Shown piece by piece: positions 11,241 through 23,300 of a stretch of 62,000 bases of DNA. The notes beneath the pieces are model-generated. The model made no database searches and had not been told where the DNA came from. It saw only the letters and a list, made by a program, of their open reading frames with translations. This DNA is from Chrysomallon squamiferum (taxonomy: Eukaryota; Mollusca; Gastropoda; Neomphalida; Peltospiridae), in assembly GCA_012295275.1 (NCBI GenBank), contig CM022672.1, positions 17,752,394 through 17,814,393 on the forward strand, written 5' to 3'. The position numbers were made by a program, and so were the translations under genes. Numbering within the stretch: the first letter of the stretch is position 1; each line of letters opens with the position of its first letter.

Positions 11241-11949
11241 AACATAAAGATAGCCATTAGTGATGACTTCAGGCTCAGTTATACCATTATCTGATGTTCT
11301 GATTACATGAACAAAACGGACACTTATTGTCATATGCTTAGTAATCCAGAATTATGGAATAGTATTTAGCAGAGTTTACATCAGACAAAAATTTGCTCTT
11401 TTTTTTTATAGCACTGGCTAGAAGCTATATAAGTTCAATTTCGATATCTTTTCCAAGATAGTGAACCAGTGTTTCGTGAATCTTAACTCTATGCAAATGT
11501 TCATTCATGATAGGATCAAAAAGGGCTAGATATTCAACAATCTTCAAAAAAAATCCGTTACCAGGGCAATAACTTTTTATTTCCACCACGGAATGCCAAA
11601 TTTTGCATGTCAAGAACTCGTACCAAAACAGTTAAGTGTTGCAAACTTTTGATGCCAGTAATGTTCCTTTTGCCCAATTTTCTGTTGGTCCCTTAAAGGC
11701 AGACACGGCAGCCAAAATCACTGGTTTGGCCCTTTGTTATCACTCTCTAATTTTTCCTTGTTCCGACCCGACTGAATCAATCCAGTTGTTTGTCCCTGTA
11801 TGAAATAAACCAGGATGAAAAACGACCGTCAATAAAACTGAAATTTATTTATCTGTTTATCAAAACTGTTGTTGATTTGGAGAAATGCACCCCTGAAATC
11901 AGTGCCCTAGGCGGCTGCCTAGTTTGCCTGTATGGTAGAGACGGCCCTG
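11240..11949 (-). pseudogene. Decayed hAT-superfamily transposon (ZMYM1/DUF4371-type transposase relic)
   Basis: Read on the minus strand. The 5' end at 11949 starts CAGGGCCGTCTCTACC, a typical hAT terminal repeat, followed by a GCCTAGG-containing palindromic stretch. Further in, QNLAFRG is coded at 11605-11585, then, one frame over, KIVEYLALFDPIMNEHL and HYLGKDIEIELI up to a stop at about 11425. Past that stop come LLASAIKKKSKF and SAKYYSIILD, the segment with the first catalytic aspartate. After another frame change KHMTISVRFVHV and ITEPEVITNGYLY follow, to about 11240. These motifs in this order are the DUF4371/hAT transposase N-terminal half (family knowledge). At least two frameshifts and one in-frame stop make it non-functional. 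The 3' half and the opposite terminal repeat are missing, and a piggyBac-like end lies just beyond. A previously intact element would be several kilobases long. Confidence 0.85.
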
Positions 11950-12720
11950 CACACAAATTATTATTGTTTTTTTTATATATATATATATTTTTTTTTTACA
12001 GGTGTATATTGGTGACAACTTTCATATATAAACAATCGTGATTTTTACAGAAATCGATTCATTAAGTTAAATGATAATCATATTTTAGATTATATATAAT
12101 TACATCGAATATATGATTATGCCGACTGTAGAAAACGATCAATGAAAATTATTTTTGTAATTTAATTATTTAAACACGTTTTTCATTTATATTTATATTT
12201 TCATTTAATATTTATGATTATTATCCATTTATTAATTCCTTCCAGTAACAACTGAAATCTCAAGATAACTCATTAACAATATATAAGAAAATTTAATTGA
12301 ATCTGCAATACAGCAAGCATTCATGGGACATAATGTGAAAACTCAGTCTTATATTAATATTTGCTTTCATTACTTTTTTTTTTTTTTTTTTTTTTTTACA
12401 ATCCCGTCTGTGTGGCATGTTTATTTATTGTTGCGAACATCGGTGTCTCATTTATATATTTATTTAACATATTATTTTTATTATTTGTTTTAAATCAAAT
12501 TAAAAAAAAACATCTTGTGCCGCAAATATTTGTGTAAAATTAGAATAAGTAAATAATAAAAATTTAAAAATGAGTAAGTCTAGAAAATGTGCATTATATT
12601 CGTGGATTTAATATCTAAAAAATCAGAAATGGTGTATTTAATATTTTGAATTTATTTTCCTAAGTTTATTTCAGTTTTACTGATGAATAAAAGACTGAAT
12701 ATTATATCATTATTAAACTT
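11950..12720. other. AT-rich intergenic DNA
   Basis: No gene or clear element seen. Contains T tracts (12372-12397) and AT-rich sequence leading to the TIA1-type promoter. Confidence 0.6.
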
Positions 12721-12729
12721 TTTGTAATT

Positions 12730-12807
12730 CTTCATCTTGGCGGCAAGTCCCATAATTCCACTTCCGTACATGCGCCGTTTCCGTTTCGCGTGTGTAAAGT
12801 CGCCATA
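12730..12807 (+). promoter_or_regulatory. Promoter and 5' UTR region of the TIA1-type gene
   Basis: A short CpG-containing island in AT-rich DNA. It holds an inverted ETS site (CACTTCCG, 12759-12766), an NRF1-like word ACATGCGCC (12768-12776) and several further CGs up to the ATG. There is no TATA box at a suitable distance. This architecture is common for broadly expressed animal genes; the transcription start itself cannot be read from sequence. Confidence 0.5.
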
Positions 12808-12819
12808 ATGTCGAGGGCT
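12808..12819 (+). CDS. TIA1: TIA1/TIAR-type RNA-binding protein, exon 1 (coding start)
   Basis: ATG at 12808-12810 in a good context (A at -3) codes for MSRA, and the donor GTAAGT starts at 12820, phase 0. Without splicing the frame stops within the 76-base intron, so the splice is needed. A second ATG is the very first codon of exon 2 and also has a good context (G at -3 after splicing), so initiation could occur at either. The symbol is a family name; whether the gene is orthologous to vertebrate TIA1 or TIAL1 or fly Rox8 cannot be resolved from RRM1 alone. Confidence 0.7.
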
Positions 12820-12895
12820 GTAAGTATATTTCTTTAAAACTTTTGGATCTGATAAACAATAAAACCGTGTATTTATCATTTTCTCTCTTTTTCAG

Positions 12896-12927
12896 ATGCT
12901 AAGTGAAGAGTCACATCCCCGCACATT
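12896..12927 (+). CDS. TIA1: TIA1/TIAR-type protein, exon 2 (32-base micro-exon)
   Basis: Acceptor CTTTTTCAG ends at 12895 and donor GTAAGT starts at 12928. The exon encodes MLSEESHPRT plus two bases of the next codon (phase 2). It supplies the short acidic leader and the first residues of RRM1. Introns on both sides are short (76 and 153 bases), unlike the very long introns that follow. Confidence 0.85.
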
Positions 12928-13080
12928 GTAAGTATTATCTTTACTTTCTATGATATTGACCATTTTATGGCTCTTGATTGAGTTTCCGTTTCAGCTCTGT
13001 GGGATAAAATGACTTCAGGATACTTTTGTCAACTTTTTGCGATGTTTCATTTTATATATGTGTGCTTATTCTTTTGGTAG

Positions 13081-13177
13081 ATATGTGGGGAATTTGGATC
13101 CCTCCGTTTCAGAGACGCTGATTCTAGCATTGTTTGGTCAGATGGGTCCCTGCAAAAGTTGTAAAATAATAAGTGAG
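13081..13177 (+). CDS. TIA1: TIA1/TIAR-type protein, exon 3 (RRM1 first half)
   Basis: Acceptor TTTTGGTAG ends at 13080, donor GTAAGT starts at 13178. With the two bases of exon 2 it encodes LYVGNLDPSVSE (RNP2 motif LYVGNL), then ALFGQMGPCKSCKIISE, the helix and second strand of RRM1. RRM1 of this family contributes to binding of U-rich RNA, with roles in splicing, translational silencing and stress granules (family knowledge). The frame stays open about 65 codons into the intron, to a stop at 13373, so an intron-retained or early-polyadenylated form would carry an unrelated tail; no evidence for its use. Confidence 0.93.
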
Positions 13178-14904
13178 GTAAGTAAAGAGGAAAATATTAA
13201 AAGGAAGTGGAGAAACGGATTTAAGCATACGTTTGCGCGCAGTTTAAATTATGCAACGAGGTGGGTTTTTTTAATGACATCTCATGAAAATGTTATCTGT
13301 AATGTTACTGTTATGGCATGTGAATATGGTATTGATAACAGCTTGAAAAAAATCAGTTACAAAATGAAAGTGTAAGGGTTTGTTTAGTTACAATTAGTAT
13401 GGCGTGGCCATCCAGTTTTAATATAAATTATAGTTACATTTACTTTTCAGGTTTATGTGTCAGTATGTTGTTAAAATAAGTTGTGTATAAACACAATTAC
13501 GTTTACTGTTGGGGTGACTCATATGCAGTGTATGGCTTGTTTTGAGTTGTTAGTTTTATTGAGTAGTATTAAACCCACTAACATCCTATTTTTAAAGTGG
13601 TATGTTATATATAAGTTAATGCAAGAAGTCAGTATTGTGTATTATTTTTAAATTTAAAAAAAGCTGATCCCCATTAATTTCAAAAATGTAACAACATTTG
13701 ATATAAAATTAACCAACTAAACACTTAATAGGGAATGAATATCACTGTTATTTACATGTGTTTACATATATGATAAGTATTATTTTAAATGCTAACTATA
13801 TTATGTATCTGATTGAATGAATATTTGGTTGATAAACATTCCATAAATTTCATCTGAAATATTTTTGCTTGCGCAAGAACTGGTGGAATCTGCTTTGGGG
13901 AATAATATGTACTGTATATTTTCAAGTTGTTAGTAATGGTCATTGTTTGGAAATTTGTAGACTGTTCTTTAGATATAGAGGCTGAACAAATTGTGCACTG
14001 ATAATAATGAATGCAAATATAAACTGAGGTGATAGAAAATGCAATCATTTTTAATATCAGTGTGTATAAAACTTATTTTTGAAACCTTGCAGATAATGTT
14101 CAGCTATAAAAACTATTGTTAATCTGAATAGTCAATGTATAAATAATAAAAAAATAACAAATGTTTATAGATAATATTTTAAATTAATTTGTATTTGAAA
14201 TCATTGTTGTAAAAACAAACATACATGAAAATAATGTAGTAAATTAAAGATAGTTAAATTTTATCTTAGAAAACATAGACAGTGTAATATATATCTCAAA
14301 TGTTGTGTATAGAATCAAGGCATAAACTGTAACCAATGGATATTAACCAAAATTAAATCAGTTTTATAGAACCTAACTCCATTCTTTTTCTAATCGTACT
14401 GTGAATATTTTTCATTGTGGAACATTTAAGGATGTATCTCTCTTATCCAGAGAGCATTACTTCTATCATATAGGCTACAACATTTTATGTTACAGGATTA
14501 TCTATTCTTCATACAACTATGAATAATTTTCCATTCTGTTTAATGGATTTATGACAGGTAGTTCCTATCTTTGGGAAGTTACATATAAGATCCTATTGCT
14601 GCTAATGTGTAACAGTGACACATATATTTGTGGCACCACGTTACTTTTTTCTTAAATAAGTTATCTTTAAACTCTTCACTGAATGTGATCTTCATTTACA
14701 AATTTTCTTTTAGAAAACAATAGTTAGCAATTTGCTATGATGTTGTTGTTTTGTGGTTTGAGGTCAATTAAGCATAGATATAAAACTCTGTTACCCAAAT
14801 ATAAATTGTCAGTTAGAAACTTTGCTTAAAATTATCGGTAGCAAAAACTTGTAAAAAAACCTCCCACCATACTAAAGTAATTCATTGATTTGATCAAATA
14901 GTTG

Positions 14905-15312
14905 TACTTATTTAATACATTTGAATTACTAGAGTGAAAGAGCAAACTTGGATTGTTCTAATATAATTGACGCAATAGTAATTTCCAGCATGTAAGCATG
15001 TGTATATCAATTTCTTACTAGACTGCTTATGACTAATCTATGACTAGTGTTATTTATTTATATAATGTTCTTTTCTAAACCTGGTTACATTCATGTCTTT
15101 TTAAAGTGTACTTATTTAATACATTTGAATTACTAGAGTGAAAGAGCAAACTTGGATTGTTCTAATATAATTGACGCAATAGTAATTTCCAGCATGTAAG
15201 CATGTGTATATCAATTTCTTACTAGACTGCTTATGACTAATCTATGACTAGTGTTATTTATTTATATAATGTTCTTTTCTAAACCTGGTTACATTCATGT
15301 CTTTTTAAAGTG
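14905..15312. repeat. Perfect 204-base tandem duplication
   Basis: The copies run 14905-15108 and 15109-15312. Both begin TACTTATTTAATACATTTG and end CTTTTTAAAGTG, and I see no difference between them by eye. The unit is not a microsatellite and has no coding potential. Perfect identity means a very recent duplication or an assembly artefact. Confidence 0.95.
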
Positions 15313-18300
15313 AAATGGAAATAGAATTCATGTTTGGTGTTTTAGAATAACTTTGATGTTGTTTGTACTGCAGCAGAGAAATCTTATTCCTCATTTCAAT
15401 TATCTTAAGATACAAGTGTTTTTTCTGTTCATGCATTAGATAGGCTTCTCTACTCTTTATCATGCTTTCTGTATTTTCCTCCTCTTTTTTTTTTCATTAC
15501 ATAAACTCAGTCTAGATTTGTTAACTATGGATACAAACTGTGCTATATTATAAGAATATTTTATATGGAATTTTAAAAATATTACTCTGTATAATTTAAT
15601 TTTTAAAGTGTGTTTACGGTTGAATTGAAGATAATTCTGAATTTTATAAAAGCATTTGATGCACAAAAACAGTTATTTCCCTTGCATTAAGTACTGCTTT
15701 TCCCCATACCCATTTCATTTCCAGTTACAGTGTTTCCACATTTAATAACTAATGATTTATCTCTCAAGAAAAGGATTATTTCTCCTAAATAAAAAGAATA
15801 TAAAATAATATAAATAAAAGAATAATATAATTTGAAAAAAGTAAAAAAGGTTTTTAGATAATGTTTATTTTAGAGCAGATTAATTGTATGTATTCATTTC
15901 TGAATATATTTTTGTGTGTCAAAACAATGACACATAGATAATATTTTATGTTATATAATATATTCATAAATTATATTGAAAAATGCAAACAAGACAAAAA
16001 TAAATAGCCAGTGAAAGATACCAGTACCTGAAATATTTTTTTTATTAATTTTATATCTTTAGAAAAAACCCATTAAGTCTAACATCTTTGATCAGGATTG
16101 ATAGAAAAAGGAAAAAAAAACAACAATTTAAATCTTAATACATGATTAATATAAAATTAAAGAAAAAGAAATAAGAAAACAAACCAACATTTCATTCATT
16201 TTCTTTCATTTCCCAAGATTGCTTTAGAAAGTAATACATTGCCCATAAACTATTTTACTATTTGTATGTGTTAAATTACACTTTATTTTAAATTAATTTT
16301 TAATACTGGATCTGTTCTTTTAATAACTTTTAAAAACAGATTTCAAAAGAACAACAAAATAAAGTTTTCCACAGTGGAAATTTAAAAAAAAAATGTCCTC
16401 GTGTGTATTTAATAATAAGTGAGTGTGACTAGTCTTGGGATTTTGGGTGACAAGACTGTCTGAGCTATTGATATATTTTATAGCCTGTCTTCGTGGCATA
16501 TCATTTTACAAATTAATGCAGAAACCTGCATGCTGTGAAACTTTTTTTTAAATGTAATTTATTTCAGTGATACCCACCTTGCACTTTATGACATTTTTCT
16601 TGTCTTGACAACTGGTAGCCTTGTTGCTAGCTATAAAGTTAAAGTTAATCAATATATATTTTTTTCTTACTTTTCTATTTTTTTCCTGTATGTATTTTGT
16701 AAACAGAAGCTTATAAAAAAATGTTTCTGTAGTTCTTAAATCCAATAGTCATCTTGCTTTTTAGTCAGTTTTTGTTATTTCAGCTGTTGGTTCTCGATTT
16801 ATAAATGACACTTTTTCTGCATGTTGTAATAAATATATTATTACTAAATAGAAGGTAGTTCCTTTTCCTTTTTTTTTTTTACCCCTTGTATTTCTGAGTA
16901 AAATTGGGACCATTATAACTGATTAGTTTAAGGTCTTTAAACTAGGCTATAAACTGTTCAAAAATTTTGGTTGGTACAGTAATAAATACCTGTATGTTTT
17001 GAGGGAAACAGAATGTAGAGCAACAACATACCATTGCAGGCACAGGCACAGAAATAAGGTGAAAATTATTCAAATTTACCTTTTAGTAAAGTTGAGAACA
17101 GAACCATCTTCTTGACAAAATCTTTCAGTCATCACTAGTTTCCTTTCCAAAAGAATTTCATTCCTCTGTGTTTCATTGTCTTGTCTAAAATTTCAACATT
17201 CATCCTATATATTGGTTTTTGATATTCAACATTTTTAATGATGGATACTTCTATAATTGATTTGCAGTAGTAGTGAATATAAACTTAAATTTACTGAAGA
17301 TTGCTTACTTTCATAATGTCTTTAAAAAATGGGATTTTGTTCAGAGTGAATTACAAACATCATTCAGCTTATGATAATGGATTTAACAGTAATTATGATT
17401 GTAATTGAAAGCTTTTGGGGTGTGAAAAGTCAGACAAAATGCAGAAGTCTGCATTTTTCAAAATACATTCATGTAACTGAAATGAAATGCTTCAAATATT
17501 GCCAATACAAAAATATTATTTTCTATATTTTATATTCAGTTTCTGTAAAACACTCTTACCATAAAAATTACTTGAGAATTATAACAACATTATATCTCTG
17601 AATGTTTTTAATATTTTTGATCAGATTTATTTAGTGTCTTATTTGGCTAAATTAGTGGAAAAATTTCCATAGGTTCTGCGGAATATTTTTGCAGTTTGGT
17701 CTCTGGATGTGATTGAGACTGGATAAGTTGATGACAGATTTTCCTTGTCTGTCACAGCACTGTGTTGAAGAACAATCACAGTGTACCTGCCTAACAAAAG
17801 GTACAAATTTTGAAAAAAAAAAAAAAAAAAAAATTCAGATGTGAGTCACTCCCATGGACATATATCAACAAGGTTATTTTTTTTAGCAGAGTTCTGTAAA
17901 CACAGTAGTTGTTCAGAACTATTTAATAGACCAGCAGGTGGCTCACAATTCCAGTGGAGTGCGATAAACACGTTGGTATTCAACTACCTGTTCTGAATCA
18001 GTTTATATGTCAACTGTAGTTCTTGCTGATACGATGGACGGAAAAATTAGTTGGATTTGCCCCTGGGAATTGTTAATTGTATGTATTGTTAAATATTTGT
18101 TAGTTTGAGCAGTTTGTTTTGAGAATATTTAAATTACAGATAACTGCAGTTTTGTTGTCATTATAATAATGGTTACAGCTACTAGCATGTTTTCTTTAAT
18201 GTACACTGAAAGTATGAGTAATAACAAGTCGGTTAATACTAGAACAGCCCAAAGTGTAATTTAATATGTAAGTGGCTGTCAGCACCGGCATGGTGAATCA

Positions 18301-19403
18301 AGTACAATGATTTTTGTGTTGTTTAAAAGCATAAATTATACAGTTTCATTGTTCTTGCTGTTTGGCTGTGTTTTAATTTATATGTACTTAACATTTGTGG
18401 TGTTTAATACTGTTAACTTCATAATATGTTTAATGTAATGCAGTCAGCTGAAAATGTTTAAAAACAACAACTAACAACCCCTCCCCAATAGTAACAGTAA
18501 TAAAAGTAGAGTTAAATCAAATTAATTTAAAAAATTCAAAATGTAATAAACATTTGCATTTAATATGATAAATATTATCTGAAAATGTAACTGATAGGCT
18601 CAACATTCAGCTTGAGAATTCAACTATGTCAAAATGACCCTTCGATTTTAGAAATTAAAATATTCAGCCATATTTCTTTATGCATGTATGGTGATAAATA
18701 GAAACATTCTTTTTAATTGTCCTTGTCTGGTCCAACATTAATAATTTAACAGTGAAAAAAGATTATTGTTATGATACGATTGTACTGGAATGCAGTAAAA
18801 GCAAATTATGCTTTCACCATAGAGCAGAACAGCCAGCTATGTACTGGTGAATGATGAGAAAACAAAAACCGATATTGACAGACAAGTGTCACAATGTATG
18901 ACATGTATGCACATGTTGACCCTCGTGTGACACTTTGCATTCACCATATTCACCATGCTCTTAATTAGGTACCATTTGTAAAAAAAAAATTAAATATTGT
19001 TTAATACACATTTTCAGTGTATGATTATTTTATTGTATTTTTAGTAAGCAAATCTTGCAGCAGACAGGATATATTAATAGAATATTATGTAAACACACAC
19101 ACGCATATGCACATGCAGCATGTTGTGTCCTGGCTTACGATGTACTATTTCCAAATAAAAATGTTTAAAAAAGAGGGAATAAATTGCTGATAACTTATTT
19201 TTGTATGCTTAATTTTTATTATTCTTAGATACTTAATTAAATAGATCAGTTTAAAATTTGCATACATATATACCTTAGAATGGCCCAGAAATTAAAAAAA
19301 TGTATATATATTTGTACATGTGACATGCTAAATGAAAGATTGTCTCCCATTTGATACACATCCAGTTTAACTGAAATTTTAAACAGTCAGTTAAGGAGCT
19401 TAA

Positions 19404-19562
19404 GCAAACCCCTATAATAATAGTGGAAGATATTTATACACTAATACTTGCTGTATCACTAGTGCTGCATGTATTGTTCATTATATTTAAATGTTATATA
19501 ATAATTCATATCATTTATGATAAATAAAATAGAATCTATATTTCTTGTTTGTAGGGGTTTGC
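19404..19562. mobile_element. 159-base inverted-repeat element (MITE) with TTAA target duplication
   Basis: The left end GCAAACCCCTATAA and the right end, read in reverse complement, GCAAACCCCTACAA match at 13 of 14 positions. Both ends are flanked by TTAA (19400-19403 and 19563-19566). The interior is AT-rich and non-coding. TTAA duplication points to a piggyBac-type or similar transposase, although the GCAAACC ends do not start with the usual CCC. No autonomous relative is in the window. Confidence 0.75.
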
Positions 19563-20233
19563 TTAACTATTCCCAAAGCAGACTGTAACAGACTGTAATT
19601 TATTGTACATTAGGTAGAGGGCACATGATTAGCAGTTCACTTAGCCATGATCTGTGGTATTATAAGGTGTGACAAATGGGATGTGTAACAAATGGAAGGT
19701 ACCAGATCAAATGCTAGGTTTATGCGAAATAACTTGACTTTGGCTAGATTGCATTATTAACAAAGCAAATATTTTATAATGATATAAAATATTATTTGAT
19801 TGTTTATTAAATACTATATTATAGGATTAAATTATGTATTGCTTCAGTTTCTCCACTTTCTTTAGCAACTTTTATTTTTTTTTTTTGTTTGTTGAAAAAT
19901 ATTTGATAAATTTTATTGCAAAAGTTATGTTAAATATTTGAATAATACTAATTTAATACTTACTTAATTTTTGATATTATGTAATTAAAGGGGTAACATA
20001 AAGTGCTAAAATAATTTTGATTCCAGAAATACATAATTAAAGTATGTAAACGTTTATGGTGATAGTATATTAGAATACATAATGATACTTTCAATAGTTT
20101 AAATTAAACTCCTAATTTATTTTATTTTTATTTTTATTTCAAAAGAAAAATGATATAATTAAATAATATATTCTAATTATTATTGCTTAGACTGTATCAG
20201 TTTTTAAAACTTTTTTTCAATTTTATTTTGCAG

Positions 20234-20329
20234 CCAGGAAATGACCCATATGCCTTTGTTGAATTCTATGACCATCAATCTGCTGGTTCTGCCTTGGCGG
20301 CAATGAATAAGAGACACTGTATGGGAAAG
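20234..20329 (+). CDS. TIA1: TIA1/TIAR-type protein, exon 4 (RRM1 second half)
   Basis: Acceptor ATTTTGCAG ends at 20233, donor GTAAGT starts at 20330. The 96-base, phase 0/0 exon encodes [20 protein letters not shown] and [20 protein letters not shown] is the RNP1 motif, in the form typical of this family. The next expected residues are a KVNWAT-type segment closing RRM1, followed by RRM2, RRM3 and a Gln-rich tail. None of these was found in the remaining 41.7 kb, despite looking for NWAT, VGDLSPE, GYGFVSF and WGKE codings on the + strand. The boundaries before PGNDPY and after MGK match those I recall for the vertebrate genes. Confidence 0.95.
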
Positions 20330-23300
20330 GTAAGTTGACAGTTCCAGAACTGTCATTAATGATGTTTGTGATGTTTTTCATTAGTATGTTTACTTTGTAT
20401 AAGGACAGGTACATTACAAATGGTCAGGAAAGTGCAGTATTCAATAATGAAATATGATTAAAAAAAAAAAAATTATGTTGGATTTGGCTGCTGAATTGTC
20501 TGGAAGTTTCTATTTGATTATATTTATGTATGTATTTTTGTTTCCAGAGTATTAATATTAAATATTTTATTAGTCTTTCATTGTTTTCTGTAAACAAGTC
20601 AACATGGGCATATCTCCAGACAGAAAATGTTTGAAAAAAACCCAATTATTTATTTATTTTTTATTTTTCTCTTTATCAAGACAATGTAAAAAAAATATAT
20701 ATTTTTGCACTTTTATTTCCTGCAGTTAACCAAAAAGTGTGATTACCACTAACAGCAAGTAAATATTTAATGGTTTGGTACATGCTTGTTTGTAATCCTT
20801 TTTGTGTGTTTCATGATAACATGAAACACTGTTCACAGAACTATAACTTGGGAATAGTTATACAGGTGCTATTACTGTTATTTATTATTATTACACATGT
20901 ACCTGTGGGTCTTTACACAGTTATGACTGCAAATATAATTTATGATAAATGTCTTGAGTTTAATCATCCAGGTTACATATAGAATATTTAAGAGTCAAAA
21001 ATCAGTTGAGCTGGGGAAAAAAAACCCAAAAACAAACAAACAATTTTTAACATAAACAAAATTGGAGAATATTTCTAGTGTACCAAAGTAAATAATTTTA
21101 AATAAATTAAAGAATAATTTGTTAAACTTTGAACAATTTTTCTTATTCAGTCAATTTATTATTATCTTTTTATTGATTTTTTATTTTATGGGAAACCAGT
21201 AGTTTAAAGATACATAAATTAAAAGACTGGTAAATGTAAAAATGTATACGGTGCAGTTAAAAAAAATACTGAAGCAACACTTGTAATAATAAACTTGCCG
21301 AGAAGACTGAGTCAATTAACTGTACAGGACTTTTTTTTTTTTTTTAAATATATATAATGATGTATGTATGTATGCATACATACATACAGTTGGACACCAC
21401 TGTGTCACACCTGCATGAGTCAGCATGCTTTTTATGTCAGTATTAAAAGCTGATCACAGCCAAAATATGTGTAACTATCACGTTTTTCTCTCTGTTGAGT
21501 CAGTACACTTAATTTGTTATTAGGTTTGTGTCTGTATGTATTTCTTGGTTCCAGCTCAGACATTTAGACAGGATAATTATATGTTGATATTTAAATTCTG
21601 TTGAAATAAATAAATTTTATCAAATGATAAGTAATAATAATCTGCTGTTACAGTGATAATGTAACCAAACTGTTGAAAATGTTGCCGACTTGTGACTGTC
21701 AACAGATGTCGGATGTCAAATAATGAAGTTATCCAAAACATTAAGTGAGATAATAAATGGCTTCATTGATCTGAAAACATAAACCATTGCTTGTTACGTA
21801 AGGGCAGCTAGTCATAGAGCTTTGTTAACATGGGTGTAGTAACATTGTCTGATATCAAAAATGGATCAGTTTGTCTTGTTTGTTAATTATCAAAGAAGCG
21901 ATTTTGAAATTTCTTTGGTGGCACAAATCTCATTTAAGGCCTGTAGACCCTTCATTCACTTCTGCAGTGTTCATGCCTTGCCCCATGCATTAGTAGAAAC
22001 TTTGTTAATTAAGTCTACATAGGTTTGTAAAATATTTTTGTGTTATTCTTTGTTGTTTAAAATTAATTCTATTTAAATTCTGTATCTGCAGTTTAAAGAA
22101 ACTGTTGGAAAGATGAGTAACTGAAGTAGAGATTCAGCAAGCATGATATGGCATAGCCAAAAATTGGCAGTAGTAGCAGTATAGGCCATACCAGTATGAA
22201 TGATTAATTTCACTGATTGATTAACTTTTTTCCAGTATTAAATTGTGTTTAGATTGTATGATTCCATAAAAATAAACATGTATTTTTAAAAAACAAAAAC
22301 ATTTTTTGTTGATACAAAGCTATGTATGCATAATATTGTTTTAGTTGATGTTTAATTTAATTGATATTTTTCTGATGTTTCTGCAGTATATCAACAAATT
22401 CATATGAATGTGTGTTTACATGACAACGAATAAAATCTTGCTAAAATATAATTTATTAAGCCAGTGGTAGTTTAATAACAGTTTTTCTTCTTGGGGAAAA
22501 GTTGTCATATCTGTCTTGTTTGTAAAGATGATAAACGATCATGTCATTCAAGTATAATAGAAATAACAGGAATATTGTAACTGTCACTGAAAATTGTCTT
22601 TGAGAATGAAAATAATACTTACTCCAACAGAAATTAATAACAATGATTTTATAACAAATAATAGTAATTTGCATGTATATATTACAGAAAGTTGGTATCT
22701 TTTTTTTTTGTTTCATACAAACTGTTTTGAAAGAAATTTAACTGATCTGTTGATGATACTAGGCATTGATTGTTTTCAAAAATGTGTTTAAATTACTATT
22801 ATTAATGTTTGTGATAGCTGCTTGTTTTAGCAGTTTATGAGGAAGTAACAGTTATAGAAATATTAACTTTCAAGTGTGTGAAAATTACTGATCTTTAAGA
22901 AGAAATGTAATTTAACTTTGGATTGAAGACATGAAGAATATGTTTTCAAAGTGTTTGGCAGAAAAATAACACACTATCTCCAATGTTGATTTTAATTTGT
23001 TTGAACAGTCAAAGCCAGTGGAGTTATGTCCCTTATGATATTGTGATAATAGAAAATTGGGTTATCTGGTAAAAATCAATGAGCAGTAAACGCACTCATT
23101 GATGAAATGAGATCAAAGAAGCTTGGTTAGTTCAAGCTGCATGGATGAACTGAGCCAATTTGTCCACTCCTCTTCTAATCGGAAGTATGCTCACAAGTTG
23201 ACTGTAAAAAGCATGGCAGATATTTTCAGGCTGAACCATAGAGCCAGCCTTACTATTGCAAGTATTGGAGATAAAGAATTTGTAAGATAACCCAGCTCTG

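Larger units (their letters stand above)
13178..20233 (+). other. TIA1: TIA1-type gene intron 3 (7056 bases)
   Basis: Phase-0 intron, GTAAGT donor, TTTTGCAG acceptor. It is AT-rich and CpG-poor: about 4 CpG in 13981-15000 by hand count. It contains the tandem duplication at 14905-15312 and the TTAA-flanked element at 19404-19562. No other exon recognised. Confidence 0.85.

Noticed and set aside
23059-23293. Inverted pair GGGTTATCT / AGATAACCC 235 bases apart, possible MITE
   Set aside because: Only nine bases match, there is no target duplication, and a pair like this is expected by chance in a window this size.
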